Source: Lysobacterales bacterium (GTDB lineage: Bacteria; Pseudomonadota; Gammaproteobacteria; Xanthomonadales; Rhodanobacteraceae). From it: DNA of 47,731 bases. Location of the stretch: assembly GCA_015655335.1 (NCBI GenBank), contig JAATFF010000133.1:1-47731 (forward strand), read 5' to 3'. How positions within the stretch are numbered: the first letter of the stretch is position 1; each line of letters opens with the position of its first letter. Positions 1 to 8,771 of the stretch are shown here, one piece after another. The translations under genes were made by a program, and so were the position numbers. The notes beneath the pieces are model-generated. The model saw only the letters and a list, made by a program, of their open reading frames with translations, was not told the DNA's origin and did no database searches.

Positions 1-987
1 GGAGGTCGGTTTATGCTAAACGCGAACGAGTCTGCGTGGGAGCCGATGGGCGATGCAGGCCTGGGCTGCAATCGCTATCCCGATCCGCAGCCTGGCGCGT
101 TGCTGCAGTCCTTGGCAGCACTTTATGGCGTACGCCAAGAACAGCTGTTCGTGGGTCGCGGCAGCGACGAGGCCATTGACCTGCTGGTGCGCGCTTTCTG
201 TCGCGCCGGTCAGGACGCCATCGTTATCCAGCCACCCACCTTTGGTATGTATGCCGTAAGCGCACGCATCCAGAATGCAGCAGTGATAGAGGTGGCGCTG
301 ACATCCGACTTCAGTCTCGATGCGCAGACATTGCTGGCGGCGGTGACACCGGCAGTGAAATTGGTTTTCCTCTGTACGCCCAATAATCCCACTGGGCGGT
401 CGATTCCACGCGCCGATATCGAACAATTGGCGCGAGCATTGGCGGGCAAAGCGCTACTCGTCGTTGACGAAGCCTATGTGGAATTTTCCGACCAGCGCAG
501 TGTGTCCGACCTGATCGGACGCTACGAAAACCTGGCGGTGCTGCGCACGCTGTCGAAGGCATGGGCGCTTGCTGGCGTGCGGATAGGTAGCTTGCTGGCC
601 GATCCAGATGTGATCGCGTTGATCCGCCGAATCATGCCTCCGTATCCGTTGCCTCTGCCGTGTGTGGCAACGGCACTGGCAGAATTGTCGCCGTCCGGTC
701 AAGTTGCGGCACGCGAAAACATCGCAATCGTGCGCGAACAACGCGCGATTATGCGAGTGGCGTTATCCAGAATTCCGGGCGTGCGTGACGTGCTGCCATC
801 GGACGCCAACTTTCTTGCCGTACGTTTCGACGATGCGGGCACCATTTACCAGCGCTTTTTGCGAGCGGGTATCGTCGTGCGCGATATCCGTCGCTATCCT
901 CAATTACAAGACGCGTTGCGCATCACCATCGGTACGCCAGCGGAAAATGCTCGCGTACTCACCGTGTTAAGCGAGACCAAGGTATGA
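1..987 (+). CDS. hisC: Histidinol-phosphate aminotransferase, 5' end cut by window edge
   Basis: PLP-dependent class I/II aminotransferase that converts imidazole-acetol phosphate and glutamate to histidinol phosphate in cytoplasmic histidine synthesis. The frame is open from base 1, and the first ATG at 13 falls in the conserved LNANES segment. That segment lies some 25-35 residues into family members, so the true start is outside the window. Counting from that Met, CTPNNPTG is at 121-128, DEAY at 152-155, and the Schiff-base lysine is K182 in [11 protein letters not shown]. About 324 of the usual 350-360 residues are visible. The stop overlaps the hisB start by 4 nt, so the two are translationally coupled. 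Family assignment is firm. Confidence 0.96.
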   Translation, partial: GGRFMLNANESAWEPMGDAGLGCNRYPDPQPGALLQSLAALYGVRQEQLFVGRGSDEAIDLLVRAFCRAGQDAIVIQPPTFGMYAVSARIQNAAVIEVALTSDFSLDAQTLLAAVTPAVKLVFLCTPNNPTGRSIPRADIEQLARALAGKALLVVDEAYVEFSDQRSVSDLIGRYENLAVLRTLSKAWALAGVRIGSLLADPDVIALIRRIMPPYPLPLPCVATALAELSPSGQVAARENIAIVREQRAIMRVALSRIPGVRDVLPSDANFLAVRFDDAGTIYQRFLRAGIVVRDIRRYPQLQDALRITIGTPAENARVLTVLSETKV

Positions 988-2048
988 GCCGCAAGATTCT
1001 ATTCGTCGACCGTGATGGTTGCTTAATCGACGAACCCGCCGACGAACAGATCGATAGCTACGAAAAGCTGTCCCTGCTGCCTGGCGTGATCGCAGCACTG
1101 CAGCGCGTCGTAGCGGCGGGCTATGAATTGGTTATGGTCACCAATCAGGATGGGCTAGGCACGGATCGGTTTCCGCAAGCCGATTTCGACGGCCCTCACC
1201 AGCTAATGACGCGTATCTTCGCTTCGCAGGGTGTGCATTTCCAAGATGTCTTGATCGATCGCAGCTTCTCGCACGAAGGCTTGGATACGCGTAAGCCCGG
1301 TATCGGCATGATGCGCCAGTATCTCGCTGACGACAGCTGGACGCGTGCCGATTCGGCCACGGTGGGCGACCGTGAGACGGATCTACAATTCGCAGCGAAC
1401 ATGGGCGTTCGTGGGTTGCTGGTTGGCCCCAATGGTATGAGTTGGGAGGAAGTTGCCCATCGGCTTCTCGATCGGCCGCGCATCGCGGAGGTCGTTCGCT
1501 TCACCAAGGAAACGCGCATCAAAGTGCGTGTCGATCTCGATCGTCAGATCGATCCGGTTGCCCATACGGGTCTTGGATTTTTCGATCACATGCTGGAACA
1601 GATAGGCAAGCACGGCGGTTTTGCCTTGCAAATCGTGTGTGAAGGCGATACGAAGGTCGATGAACATCACACCATCGAAGACTGCGCGCTCGCGCTAGGG
1701 CAGGCGTTGCGCCAGGCCTTAGGCGACAAGCGTGGGATCGGCCGGTACGGCTTCACCTTGCCGATGGACGAATCGCAGGCAAGCGCGGCGTTGGATATTT
1801 CTGGTCGTCCGTATTTCGTCTTTGACGGAACATTTCCACGCGAACGTGTCGGCGATGTACCCACCGAGCTGGTACCGCATTTCTTTCGTTCATTGTGCGA
1901 TACCCTCGGTGCGAACCTGCATTTGTCGGTAAAGGGTGAAAACGCACATCACATGGTCGAGGCATGCTTCAAGGTCACCGCACGTGTTTTGCGCCAGGCG
2001 ATCCGTCGAGAAGGCGACGAGCTGCCTAGTACCAAAGGAACGCTGTAA
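984..2048 (+). CDS. hisB: Bifunctional histidinol-phosphatase / imidazoleglycerol-phosphate dehydratase
   Basis: Fused enzyme of 354 aa catalysing steps 6 and 8 of histidine synthesis. The N-terminal half is a HAD phosphatase with the DxD nucleophile pair D9/D11 in [12 protein letters not shown]. The C-terminal half, from about residue 165, is the dehydratase with metal-binding [18 protein letters not shown] and the late ENAHHMVEA motif. This fusion is typical of Gammaproteobacteria and supports the taxonomic placement. It starts inside the hisC stop (ATGA overlap), and its TAA shares one base with the hisH ATG. No motif is missing. Confidence 0.97.
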   Translation: MSRKILFVDRDGCLIDEPADEQIDSYEKLSLLPGVIAALQRVVAAGYELVMVTNQDGLGTDRFPQADFDGPHQLMTRIFASQGVHFQDVLIDRSFSHEGLDTRKPGIGMMRQYLADDSWTRADSATVGDRETDLQFAANMGVRGLLVGPNGMSWEEVAHRLLDRPRIAEVVRFTKETRIKVRVDLDRQIDPVAHTGLGFFDHMLEQIGKHGGFALQIVCEGDTKVDEHHTIEDCALALGQALRQALGDKRGIGRYGFTLPMDESQASAALDISGRPYFVFDGTFPRERVGDVPTELVPHFFRSLCDTLGANLHLSVKGENAHHMVEACFKVTARVLRQAIRREGDELPSTKGTL

Positions 2049-2638
2049 TGAGTGTGGTCCTGGTCGATGCGGGTGGCACCAACATCGGATCGGTGCGCTA
2101 TGCCTTGCAGCGGCTCGGTGTCGATGCATCGTTGACGGCCGATGTGGCGCAGATACGCGCTGCGGACAAAGTTATCTTGCCGGGAGTCGGGGCAGCAGGT
2201 CCCGGCATGGCGCGGTTGCGGGAATTGAAACTGGCCGACGTCATCCGTTCGCTCACGCAACCCGTGCTTGGCGTATGCCTGGGTATGCAGCTGCTTTGCG
2301 CGCATTCGGCCGAGGGCAGTACGGATTGTCTGGGTGTCATCCCGGCCGATGTTTCCCGCTTCGAAGAGGCGCCCGGTTTGTGTGTTCCGCATATGGGCTG
2401 GAACCGTCTATCGCCCGTCGCTACGCACCCGATACTCAAGAATATGGAGGATGGCGACTGGGCGTACTTCGTGCACAGTTATGCCGTTCCGCTCGGTAGC
2501 TACACGCTTGCGAGTGCAGATTACGGTGGTGGTTTTTCTGCGGTCATCGCGAGCGGCAATTTCCATGGCATGCAGTTTCATCCGGAGCGCTCGGCCAGCG
2601 TTGGCGCCAAACTACTGAAGAATTTCCTCGAGCTATGA
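2048..2638 (+). CDS. hisH: Imidazole glycerol phosphate synthase, glutamine amidotransferase subunit
   Basis: Class I glutaminase subunit (196 aa) that supplies ammonia to HisF through the HisHF tunnel. The nucleophile elbow is LGVCLGMQLLC, with Cys at about residue 77. The partner His and Glu lie in GMQFHPERS near the C terminus, so the catalytic triad is complete. Length is normal for the family. It overlaps hisB by one base and hisA by 4 nt (ATGA), which fits coupled translation of the synthase subunits, although hisA lies between hisH and hisF as in enteric operons. Confidence 0.96.
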   Translation: MSVVLVDAGGTNIGSVRYALQRLGVDASLTADVAQIRAADKVILPGVGAAGPGMARLRELKLADVIRSLTQPVLGVCLGMQLLCAHSAEGSTDCLGVIPADVSRFEEAPGLCVPHMGWNRLSPVATHPILKNMEDGDWAYFVHSYAVPLGSYTLASADYGGGFSAVIASGNFHGMQFHPERSASVGAKLLKNFLEL

Positions 2639-3363
2639 CTTTTGAAGTGATTCCCGCTATCGATCTGCGCGGTGGCCAGGTGGTTCGCCTGCGTCAGGGT
2701 GATTACGCCCAGGAGACGCGTTACGAGACGGACCCACATGTGCTTGCCAAGCGCTACGCTGCTGCCGGTGCGCGCTGGTTGCATGTGGTGGACTTGGATG
2801 GCGCGCGTGCTGGTGATATGGCAAATCTTGCCGTTATCGAAGCGCTCGCAAAAATCGACATGAATGTTCAAGCCGGTGGCGGTGTGCGTACCGAAGATGA
2901 CGTGCAACGCTTATTTGCTGCTGGCGTGGAGCGGGTGGTGGTGGGAAGCGCTGCCATTCGTAATCCTGAGCGTGTTGCCGACTGGCTAAAGAATCATGGT
3001 GCGGAGCGATTCACTATCGCGCTGGACACACGTTGGCGTGACGATCGCTGGAGCTTGCCTAGCGCGGGCTGGACCGAAGAGGAGGCGCGTACGTTGGACG
3101 AACTGGCCCCCTGGTTTGCTGAGCAAGGCGCGCGTCATCTGCTGTGCACGGATATCGATCGCGACGGGATGCTGGCTGGCTTCAACCTCGACCTCTATCG
3201 GCATTTAGCGAAAACCGTTCCGCAGCTTGGGGTTCAGGCCTCCGGCGGTGTGCGTTCTCTCGACGATATCCGCGCGGCGCGCGAAGCAGGTGCGCAAGGC
3301 GTGATCCTCGGACGTGCCTTGCTGGAAGGCCGCTTTGCGCTGGAGGACGCACTGGCATGCTGA
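2635..3363 (+). CDS. hisA: ProFAR isomerase (phosphoribosylformimino-AICAR-P isomerase)
   Basis: A (beta/alpha)8-barrel of 242 aa that isomerises ProFAR to PRFAR, the substrate of HisHF. The N-terminal catalytic Asp is in [14 protein letters not shown] and the second acid is in the CTDIDRDGM segment. Phosphate-binding glycine loops are visible as AGGGVRT and ASGGVRS. Length is normal. The ATG overlaps the hisH stop, and the last codons overlap hisF by 7 nt. Confidence 0.96.
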   Translation: MTFEVIPAIDLRGGQVVRLRQGDYAQETRYETDPHVLAKRYAAAGARWLHVVDLDGARAGDMANLAVIEALAKIDMNVQAGGGVRTEDDVQRLFAAGVERVVVGSAAIRNPERVADWLKNHGAERFTIALDTRWRDDRWSLPSAGWTEEEARTLDELAPWFAEQGARHLLCTDIDRDGMLAGFNLDLYRHLAKTVPQLGVQASGGVRSLDDIRAAREAGAQGVILGRALLEGRFALEDALAC

Positions 3364-4148
3364 GTCGCCGCATCATTCCATGCCTGGACGTGCGCGATGG
3401 CAAGGTGGTCAAAGGTGTGCGTTTTCGTGATCACGTGGTGATGGGCGAGATTGTCGAACTCGCCTTGCGTTACCGCGACGAAGGCGCTGACGAGCTGGTG
3501 TTTTACGACATCACCGCGAGCCCGGAAGGTCGCAGTGTGGATCGAAGCTGGGTCGAACGGGTTGCGCGCGTTATCGACATTCCGTTTTGCGTCGCCGGTG
3601 GCATCCGCTCTGTGGACGAGGCACGCGGTGTGCTGTATGCCGGCGCCGACAAAATTTCGGTCAATTCGCCCGCACTAGAACGCCCCGAACTGATCGATGA
3701 GCTGGCCGCCGCCTTTGGTGTGCAGTGCGTGGTGGTGGGTATCGATTCCATGCGTGATGCTGACGGTGAATGGCGTGTGCGTCAGTACACCGGCGATCCT
3801 TCCAAGACACGCGCGCTGTTGCGAAGCACGCTCGATTGGATGATTGAAGCGCAGCGGCGCGGCGCCGGTGAGATCGTTCTTAATTGCATGGACAGCGATG
3901 GTGTGCGCAAGGGTTACGATTTGACGCAGCTCGCTGCAGCGCGCGCGGTTTGTCACGTGCCGCTAATCGCCTCTGGCGGTGCCGGTACCATGGAGCACTT
4001 TCGCGATGCGTTTGTGCGTGCCGGCGTCGATGGTGCTTTGGCAGCCAGCGTTTTTCACAGCGGTTCCATCGCAGTGCCCGATCTCAAACGATATTTGCAG
4101 CAACAAGGCGTGGTGGTTCGCTTGCAGGAGATATCTGGCCATGAATGA
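3357..4148 (+). CDS. hisF: Imidazole glycerol phosphate synthase cyclase subunit
   Basis: Cyclase subunit (263 aa) that turns PRFAR plus ammonia from HisH into imidazole glycerol phosphate and AICAR. The paired barrel aspartates lie in [16 protein letters not shown] at the N terminus and in [12 protein letters not shown] chose the ATG at 3357 because the protein then begins [12 protein letters not shown] as in other HisF. The frame is open further upstream (to 3144), but that part lies inside hisA and is not HisF-like. It overlaps hisA by 7 nt and hisIE by 8 nt. Confidence 0.96.
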   Translation: MLSRRIIPCLDVRDGKVVKGVRFRDHVVMGEIVELALRYRDEGADELVFYDITASPEGRSVDRSWVERVARVIDIPFCVAGGIRSVDEARGVLYAGADKISVNSPALERPELIDELAAAFGVQCVVVGIDSMRDADGEWRVRQYTGDPSKTRALLRSTLDWMIEAQRRGAGEIVLNCMDSDGVRKGYDLTQLAAARAVCHVPLIASGGAGTMEHFRDAFVRAGVDGALAASVFHSGSIAVPDLKRYLQQQGVVVRLQEISGHE

Positions 4149-4758
4149 CACAGCGAGCGATTTCAGCCGGCTCGATTGGAAAAAATCGGAAGGATTGTTG
4201 CCCGCGATCGTGCAGCACTGGCTAACCGGCGAAGTGTTGATGCTTGGCTATATGAATGCCGAGGCGCTCGCGCAAACCCAAGCCAGCGGCAAGGTGACTT
4301 TTTATAGTCGTAGCAAACAAAGGCTGTGGACCAAGGGCGAAAGTTCCGGTCACGTGTTACTGCTCAAGTCGATTCGCGTGGACTGCGACGCCGATACGTT
4401 GTTGGTGCAAGCCAACCCTCACGGGCCCACTTGCCATCTCGGGACGAGCAGCTGTTTCGGCGATACGGTACGACCGCCGCTTGGATTCTTGGCCGAACTG
4501 GATTCGCTGGTAGCGAGCAGAAAGGCTGAATTGCCCGAGGGTAGTTACACCACCCAATTGTTTAGCGGTGGCACGCGCCGCATTGCGCAGAAAGTTGGCG
4601 AGGAGGGTGTCGAGACGGCGCTTGCTGCGGTGACCCAAGGCGACGAAGAGCTATTGGGCGAAGCAGCCGATCTGGTTTTTCACCTTACGGTGCTGCTACG
4701 TGCGCGCGGTTTTGGGTTGGCGGATGTGACCCGCGTACTGGCGGAGCGGCATGCATAA
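4141..4758 (+). CDS. hisI: Phosphoribosyl-AMP cyclohydrolase / phosphoribosyl-ATP pyrophosphohydrolase
   Basis: Bifunctional HisIE of 205 aa catalysing steps 2 and 3 of histidine synthesis. The N-terminal cyclohydrolase carries [29 protein letters not shown], and the metal-binding DCDAD and CHLGTSSCF segments. The C-terminal pyrophosphohydrolase carries [13 protein letters not shown] and the EAADLVFHL helix. I chose the ATG at 4141, inside the end of hisF, because the cyclohydrolase domain begins about 10 residues later; the open frame upstream is hisF shadow. This is the last gene of the operon and converges on the C13 peptidase gene with 15 nt between stop codons. I see no obvious terminator in that gap. 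Confidence 0.95.
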   Translation: MNDTASDFSRLDWKKSEGLLPAIVQHWLTGEVLMLGYMNAEALAQTQASGKVTFYSRSKQRLWTKGESSGHVLLLKSIRVDCDADTLLVQANPHGPTCHLGTSSCFGDTVRPPLGFLAELDSLVASRKAELPEGSYTTQLFSGGTRRIAQKVGEEGVETALAAVTQGDEELLGEAADLVFHLTVLLRARGFGLADVTRVLAERHA

Positions 4759-4773
4759 CAGGCCGCTTGCGAT

Positions 4774-5793
4774 TCACTTGGCGGCTGCCGGCGCACTGCT
4801 CGCTGCGGCGGGCGGCGTAAAGGGCACCGCTGCCCCCGGTTTGATGTCCTTGCGCCATAGCGCAAGCTGCTGAACGATTCCTTCGCCGATATTGATCTGC
4901 GGGTCGGAGGGTGTGAGCTTGTCCTGTTTTTCCCAGCCGTCGATGTCGGTCTTCGCATACTGAAACGCGTCGACGAAGTCATCTGTGCGATTCATGGCAT
5001 CGATCAACCATGCCTTGCCAAAATAAGTGACGTTGGAATCGCTTCCGCAACCGAAGGAACTGCGGTCGGTGCGCGCCGCCGTCAGTATCAGCGTGCCGGG
5101 CCCGTGTAGATCCGGTATGAAGCCGCCCGAGTAACAGGCGTTGACTACGATGACCTTCCACTTGAACGGGTGCTTCTTGAGGATCCCGGCAAGATCGGGC
5201 GCGCCAATTTGATCCAGCGGCAGGGGATCCATGTCGACCAGCAGGTTGTGGTCCTCATCGCCGTGGGAAGTCATGTAGAGAACGAGGATGTCCTGATCGG
5301 GCTTCATGACATCGCCCAGGCCGCTTAGCGCGCTCTCCAGATTGCTCCAATCCGCCAGCGGATGGGTTTGCAGGGTGGTGGGATTGTTTTCCAGCACCAA
5401 GGCATGAGCAGTCGGGCCGAAGCGCTGCGTGAAGAGCTGCGCCGCGTATTCCGCCTCATTGCGGAAGACATCTTCGCCACCATCGCCGGCGAAGGTCAGC
5501 AAGTAAAGATTGGTCTTACCTGCAACGCGTGGTCCCAGGCGCGACAACGCTTCATGCAGCATCGTCGGTTGTGCGTAGATGACCTGCTCTGGCGAGAGGC
5601 CTTGGTTCGGCCAGTTGTCGTTGCTGTCACCGCTATCGTCGGTATCGTTGCTGGAGCTAGCAGCTGCCGGCGCGGTCACGCTGGACGGAATGCTCGCGGC
5701 GGGGTGAACGGGCGAGGGCGAGTGTCCGGCAACCAGCGTCATTAGCAACACACCGGCGGCGAAGGCGAGCAGGGCAGTCAATGCGATGCGCAT
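4774..5793 (-). CDS. Caspase-like peptidase of family C13 (legumain type), exported or membrane-anchored
   Basis: 339 aa. The N terminus has a positive charge and a hydrophobic run (ALTALLAFAAGVLLMTLVAG), so it is a signal peptide or anchor. A Ser/Asp/Asn-rich linker follows (about 30-65). The peptidase core shows the clan CD His-Cys dyad: H177 in MTSHGDED and C220 in VNACYSGGF, each after a hydrophobic strand. The substrate is unknown. Legumain-type enzymes cleave after Asn or Asp, but I cannot infer specificity here. It lies 9 nt downstream of mtnC on the same strand and is probably co-transcribed with it. No functional link to methionine salvage is known to me. Confidence 0.85.
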   Translation of the reverse strand: MRIALTALLAFAAGVLLMTLVAGHSPSPVHPAASIPSSVTAPAAASSSNDTDDSGDSNDNWPNQGLSPEQVIYAQPTMLHEALSRLGPRVAGKTNLYLLTFAGDGGEDVFRNEAEYAAQLFTQRFGPTAHALVLENNPTTLQTHPLADWSNLESALSGLGDVMKPDQDILVLYMTSHGDEDHNLLVDMDPLPLDQIGAPDLAGILKKHPFKWKVIVVNACYSGGFIPDLHGPGTLILTAARTDRSSFGCGSDSNVTYFGKAWLIDAMNRTDDFVDAFQYAKTDIDGWEKQDKLTPSDPQINIGEGIVQQLALWRKDIKPGAAVPFTPPAAASSAPAAAK

Positions 5794-5802
5794 GCGGGCA
5801 GC

Positions 5803-6489
5803 TCAGAGTTGGATGGCGTCGAAATCGGTGTAGGCAGGGTGCCTGGGTTGGGCCGGTATAGCGAGTGGTGGCCGCAGCAGCCAAGCCGTTCTCAGGCCGG
5901 CCGCTTGGGCCGCGTCCAGCTCTTCGACGATATCGGAGAGGAACAGCACGTGCTCGGGACGCTCACCGATCGCGTCGGCAATGCGCCGATAGGAATCCTG
6001 GTCCCTTTTAGGGCCCGTCTCGGTATCGAAATAGCCCGCGAACAAGGCGCTGAGATCCCCCGCGTCGCTGTAGCGGAAAAGGAGCTTCTGTGCCGGCACG
6101 GAGCCAGACGAGTACACATATAAGTGCAGCCCTTCTCCGCGCCAGGCGTGCAGGCGCGCGGCGACTTCGGGATACATATGGGCCTGGTATTCGCCCGCTT
6201 CGTAGCCTTCCTTCCAGATCATGCCCTGCAGCGCCTTCAGCGCCGTGGATTTGCGGTCTTCGTCGATCCAGCGCAGCAAGAGCTCGATCACTTCCTGCCG
6301 AGTGGCCTCGATATAATTCGCTTCCTTCGCCGCTTCGTGCAGCCAATGCTGCACGTCGGCGTGATCGGCATGCGTTTCGATATAGGCCGGCAAGTGTTGG
6401 CGCGCGTAGGGAAACAGCACGTCTTTGACGAAGCTGATCGAACTGGTGGTTCCTTCGATGTCGGTGACGATGGCGCGAATGACGGTCAT
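5803..6489 (-). CDS. mtnC: Enolase-phosphatase E1 (acireductone synthase)
   Basis: HAD-superfamily enzyme (228 aa) that enolises and dephosphorylates 2,3-diketo-5-methylthiopentyl-1-phosphate to give the acireductone used by MtnD. Motif I is [18 protein letters not shown] at the N terminus. [10 protein letters not shown] (motif II region) and [16 protein letters not shown] (motif IV) follow. Length is normal. It is on the same strand as mtnB and mtnD but is separated from them by a strong intrinsic terminator, so it probably has its own promoter or depends on read-through. Confidence 0.95.
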   Translation of the reverse strand: MTVIRAIVTDIEGTTSSISFVKDVLFPYARQHLPAYIETHADHADVQHWLHEAAKEANYIEATRQEVIELLLRWIDEDRKSTALKALQGMIWKEGYEAGEYQAHMYPEVAARLHAWRGEGLHLYVYSSGSVPAQKLLFRYSDAGDLSALFAGYFDTETGPKRDQDSYRRIADAIGERPEHVLFLSDIVEELDAAQAAGLRTAWLLRPPLAIPAQPRHPAYTDFDAIQL

Positions 6490-6568
6490 GGGGGCAATCA
6501 GGAAAAACGGGTTCTCAAGCTTAACCCGCTCCCAGGGTTGCGCAAGCGATCAAGTTCTTGAAACGTGT

Positions 6569-6607
6569 AAAAAAAGTGAGCCCCGGCACGTTGTCGGGGC
6601 TCACTTT
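6569..6607 (-). terminator. Intrinsic terminator after mtnD
   Basis: Perfect 13-bp inverted repeat (AAAGTGAGCCCCG at 6573-6585, complement at 6595-6607) around a 9-nt loop. On the minus strand it is followed by a run of seven T (6575-6569). It begins 17 nt after the mtnD stop codon, the ideal position to end the mtnBD transcript. Confidence 0.9.
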
Positions 6608-6623
6608 GATGTGCGGTAACGGC

Positions 6624-7184
6624 TTAGGCGGCGGTTGCCAGGGGTTTCATGCGTGGGAACTGCTCGGCGATGTCAGAACCGGTGAAGTTGGCCACCCAGC
6701 CATCTTTGTTGGTGAACAGCCGGATGGCCACGAAGTAGGGGGCCTCGCTCATATCGAACCAGTGTCGGGTGCCGTCGGGTACGCCGATCAGGTCGCCCTG
6801 TTCGCACAGCACGTCGTACACCTTGTCTTGAATGTGCAGGGTGAACTGGCCGGCGCCGGCCACAAAGAAACGCACCTCGTCCTCGCTATGGGTGTGCTCG
6901 CTGAGAAACTTCTGGCGCAAGGCCGCGCGGTCCGGATGATCGGGCGTCAGGCTGATGACATCGACTGATTGGTAGCCTTCTTCTTGCATCAGTCGATCAA
7001 TGTCCTGGTGATAGGCCGCAATGACTTGGTCCTGGCTGGCGCCAGGTACGACCGGTTGGCTGGCTTCCCATTGTTCGAAGCGCACACCGACTTTGGCCAG
7101 TTCGCGAGCGATGCCGGCATGTTCCTCGTGCACCGATAGCGGATTTTGCGGTTGTTCCGCACTGAAAATGCGCAGGCGACTCAT
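6624..7184 (-). CDS. mtnD: Acireductone dioxygenase
   Basis: Cupin metalloenzyme (186 aa) of methionine salvage. With Fe it yields 2-keto-4-methylthiobutyrate and formate; with Ni it gives the off-pathway product. The three-His, one-Glu metal site is seen as [14 protein letters not shown] (two His and the Glu) and the later His in DGTRHWFDM. The start overlaps the mtnB stop by 4 nt (ATGA), so translation is coupled. Length is normal and a strong terminator follows. Confidence 0.96.
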   Translation of the reverse strand: MSRLRIFSAEQPQNPLSVHEEHAGIARELAKVGVRFEQWEASQPVVPGASQDQVIAAYHQDIDRLMQEEGYQSVDVISLTPDHPDRAALRQKFLSEHTHSEDEVRFFVAGAGQFTLHIQDKVYDVLCEQGDLIGVPDGTRHWFDMSEAPYFVAIRLFTNKDGWVANFTGSDIAEQFPRMKPLATAA

Positions 7185-7828
7185 GCGTTCAATCTCCTCA
7201 AGTCGAGTTCACAGCCAAGCAGGAATTCCAGCGCTTCCAGGTGGCGCTGTGCTTCGGCCATATCGTGCCCCCAGGTATAGATGCCGTGGCCGTTGATCAG
7301 GTAGGCATGCAGCGGTTTGCCGCTATCGATCCAGGTGTCGACCTGCGCGACCAGTTCGGGCATGTGCTGGGTGTTGGGAAAAACGGGGATGTCCAGCGCG
7401 CTTTCGTGTGTGGTGTGGCCGCGAATGGCTTTTTGCAATTCCCAGCCTTCCAGTTTCACAACGCCATCTTTGGCGAATAGGCGTGACGCAACGCTCTGCG
7501 TTCGCGAGTGCGTATGCAGCACCGCATTGACCTCGGGCCAGCGGCGGTAAAGCTGCGTGTGGAGTTCCGTTTCGGCGCTTGGACGCGAACTCGTGCCGAC
7601 GGCCTTGCCATTCATATCCACCAACATAATGTCGTCGCGACCGAGCTTGCCCTTGTCGCGACCGGATATGGTGATGGCGGCGTGATCGGCGTCTACGCGC
7701 ATCGAAAAATTGCTGCTTGTGGCCGGTGTCCAGCCGTGTTGCGCCAGTTCGCGCGCGGCGGTAGCGATCGCATCTGCACGCTCATGAAACAGCGTGGTGG
7801 GAATGGAAGATGGCAAGATTTGGCTCAT
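7181..7828 (-). CDS. mtnB: Methylthioribulose-1-phosphate dehydratase
   Basis: Class II aldolase-fold, zinc-dependent dehydratase (215 aa) acting upstream of MtnC. The metal-binding HTHSR segment, the third His in [11 protein letters not shown], and the substrate loop [17 protein letters not shown] are all present. It is the first gene of the mtnBD unit, with a sigma-70-like promoter 28-55 nt upstream. mtnA and mtnK/mtnP are not in the window, so the rest of the salvage pathway is elsewhere. Confidence 0.95.
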   Translation of the reverse strand: MSQILPSSIPTTLFHERADAIATAARELAQHGWTPATSSNFSMRVDADHAAITISGRDKGKLGRDDIMLVDMNGKAVGTSSRPSAETELHTQLYRRWPEVNAVLHTHSRTQSVASRLFAKDGVVKLEGWELQKAIRGHTTHESALDIPVFPNTQHMPELVAQVDTWIDSGKPLHAYLINGHGIYTWGHDMAEAQRHLEALEFLLGCELDLRRLNA

Positions 7829-7855
7829 GGTAAATGGACGTCCAAACGAGGTACG

Positions 7856-7883
7856 ACTATAGCATGGGGGCGAAAAATGGTAA
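7856..7883 (-). promoter_or_regulatory. Candidate sigma-70 promoter for mtnB
   Basis: Read on the minus strand, TTACCA (7883-7878, 4/6 to the -35 consensus) and TATAGT (7861-7856, 5/6 to the -10) are separated by 16 nt. The predicted transcript start lies about 20 nt before the mtnB ATG. Called by eye. Confidence 0.5.
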
Positions 7884-7983
7884 TGCGAGTTATTCGCGAA
7901 AGGGTCTGAATGGACTTGGCGGCGTTAGGATATGAAAGGAATCGCCGCATACCGGTGGCGAATAAACCGTGATGAGGATTGTT

Positions 7984-8316
7984 ATGTCCGGGTGTGAAGA
8001 TATCGAGTCACGTCGTCGTTTCCTCAAGTTTGCCGCCGGCGGTGCAGTCGGGGCAATGCTGATCGGTGGATTGCCGCGCATCGTGCGTGCAGATGATCTA
8101 CCGCATGTTTCCGATGCCGATCCTACGGCCAAAGCACTGGGTTACGTTGAAGACGCAACCGTGAGCAAGGATCCGAAACACAAGACGGGCGATACGTGTG
8201 CCAATTGCCAGTTCTATTCCGGTGGCCCGACGGGTTACGGTCCATGCCAGCTGTTCCTGGGCAAATCGGTGAGCGCTAAAGGCTGGTGCGTTTCGCACAC
8301 GCCTAAGAAAGCTTGA
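7984..8316 (+). CDS. High-potential iron-sulfur protein (HiPIP), Tat-exported
   Basis: Small periplasmic [4Fe-4S] electron carrier of 110 aa. The Tat signal is ESRRRFLKFAAGGAVGAML, with the twin Arg at about 10-12. The mature domain carries four cysteines, C72, C75, C88 and C102, in TCANCQFY, YGPCQLF and GWCVSH, the HiPIP pattern. I chose the ATG at 7984 because AGGA sits 6 nt before it; upstream in-frame GTG and ATG codons (7969, 7972) would only lengthen the n-region. HiPIPs shuttle electrons between the bc1 complex and terminal acceptors. A monocistronic unit is likely, since an intrinsic terminator follows. Confidence 0.93.
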   Translation: MSGCEDIESRRRFLKFAAGGAVGAMLIGGLPRIVRADDLPHVSDADPTAKALGYVEDATVSKDPKHKTGDTCANCQFYSGGPTGYGPCQLFLGKSVSAKGWCVSHTPKKA

Positions 8317-8340
8317 CGCATCATTGATGCGCTTCAACGT

Positions 8341-8365
8341 AGGCCGGCCTTGTGCCGGCCTTTTT
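8341..8365 (+). terminator. Intrinsic terminator after the HiPIP gene
   Basis: AGGCCGGC (8341-8348), a 5-nt loop, and GCCGGCCT (8354-8361) run into TTTTT. It lies 25 nt after the HiPIP stop. Confidence 0.88.
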
Positions 8366-8420
8366 GTGTTCGCGTGTGCATGTAGAAGGCACCGCGGATG
8401 GCGTTGTCCTGGACGCGCAA

Positions 8421-8454
8421 CGAAAAGAAAAACGCCTGCACAGGGCAGGCGTTT
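8421..8454 (-). terminator. Intrinsic terminator of an unannotated minus-strand transcript
   Basis: On the minus strand, AAACGCCTG (8454-8446), a 7-nt loop and CAGGCGTTT (8438-8430) are followed by TTTTTCTTTT. The only annotated minus-strand gene upstream ends at 8772, more than 300 nt away, so this terminator suggests a separate transcript covering about 8430-8650. Confidence 0.75.
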
Positions 8455-8472
8455 GAAGAAAACGAAAGGGTC

Positions 8473-8642
8473 TTACTGAAAAGTGCTACCCGGACGCGTC
8501 AGGCTGAGGAGCTGACTCGCCTGACGCGCCGGGTCGCGATCCGGGGCCCACTGCCAAGTGATCAACCCACGGGCTGCTGATAATACTCCGGTTGCTTGAA
8601 ATGGGGCGAACCGCGATCGGAAATTTGTGGTTGGCGATTAAT
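8473..8642 (-). other. Candidate small gene or sRNA: two short overlapping frames, possible frameshift remnant
   Basis: No gene is recognised here, but two short minus-strand frames have host-like codon use. The first (8642-8562, no ATG, GTG or TTG start) ends GSPHFKQPEYYQQPVG then TGA. The second, one base back, starts at a TTG (8565), contains WQWAPDRDPARQASQLLSL, and ends with TAA at 8475-8473, about 20 nt before the terminator stem. One extra T at the junction would join them as PVGLITWQW. It could be a frameshifted small protein gene, a programmed -1 frameshift, or an sRNA with chance frames. A TATAAA at 8655-8650 could start the transcript near 8643. Function unknown. Confidence 0.4.
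8488..8534. repeat. Long imperfect palindrome inside the 8421-8660 unit
   Basis: ACCCGG, one bulged A, and CGCGTCAGGC (8488-8504) pair with GCCTGACGCG and CCGGGT (8519-8534) around a 14-nt loop. That gives 16 paired positions with a single bulge, a very stable hairpin in RNA from either strand. It lacks a T-run, so it is not itself a terminator. Confidence 0.8.
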
Positions 8643-8645
8643 TTA

Positions 8646-8659
8646 TTGTTTTATATCAA
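8646..8659. promoter_or_regulatory. FNR/ANR-like box
   Basis: TTGTTTTATATCAA matches the FNR/ANR consensus TTGAT-N4-ATCAA at 9 of 10 fixed positions. It lies in an AT-rich patch just upstream of the candidate minus-strand unit and overlaps its possible -10. An activator would normally sit about 41 bp upstream of the start site, so the placement fits either a start near 8611 or repression. AT-rich DNA raises the chance of a false match. Confidence 0.3.
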
Positions 8660-8771
8660 TTACTTAAGAGAAATTTTCGAGACGTAACTTTCAAGTCATT
8701 AAAAGACCGTTCGCTGCACGTTTGCTGCAATTCGGCACTATTCCTGATCAATAAGCGAAGTTCGCCGAAAA

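Noticed and set aside
3144-3356. Extended upstream start for hisF
   Set aside because: The open frame inside hisA encodes non-HisF sequence. The conserved N terminus begins at 3357.
8398-8580. Plus-strand open frame of 60 codons after the HiPIP terminator
   Set aside because: It is antisense to the candidate unit, runs through two hairpins, and has no ribosome site or motif.
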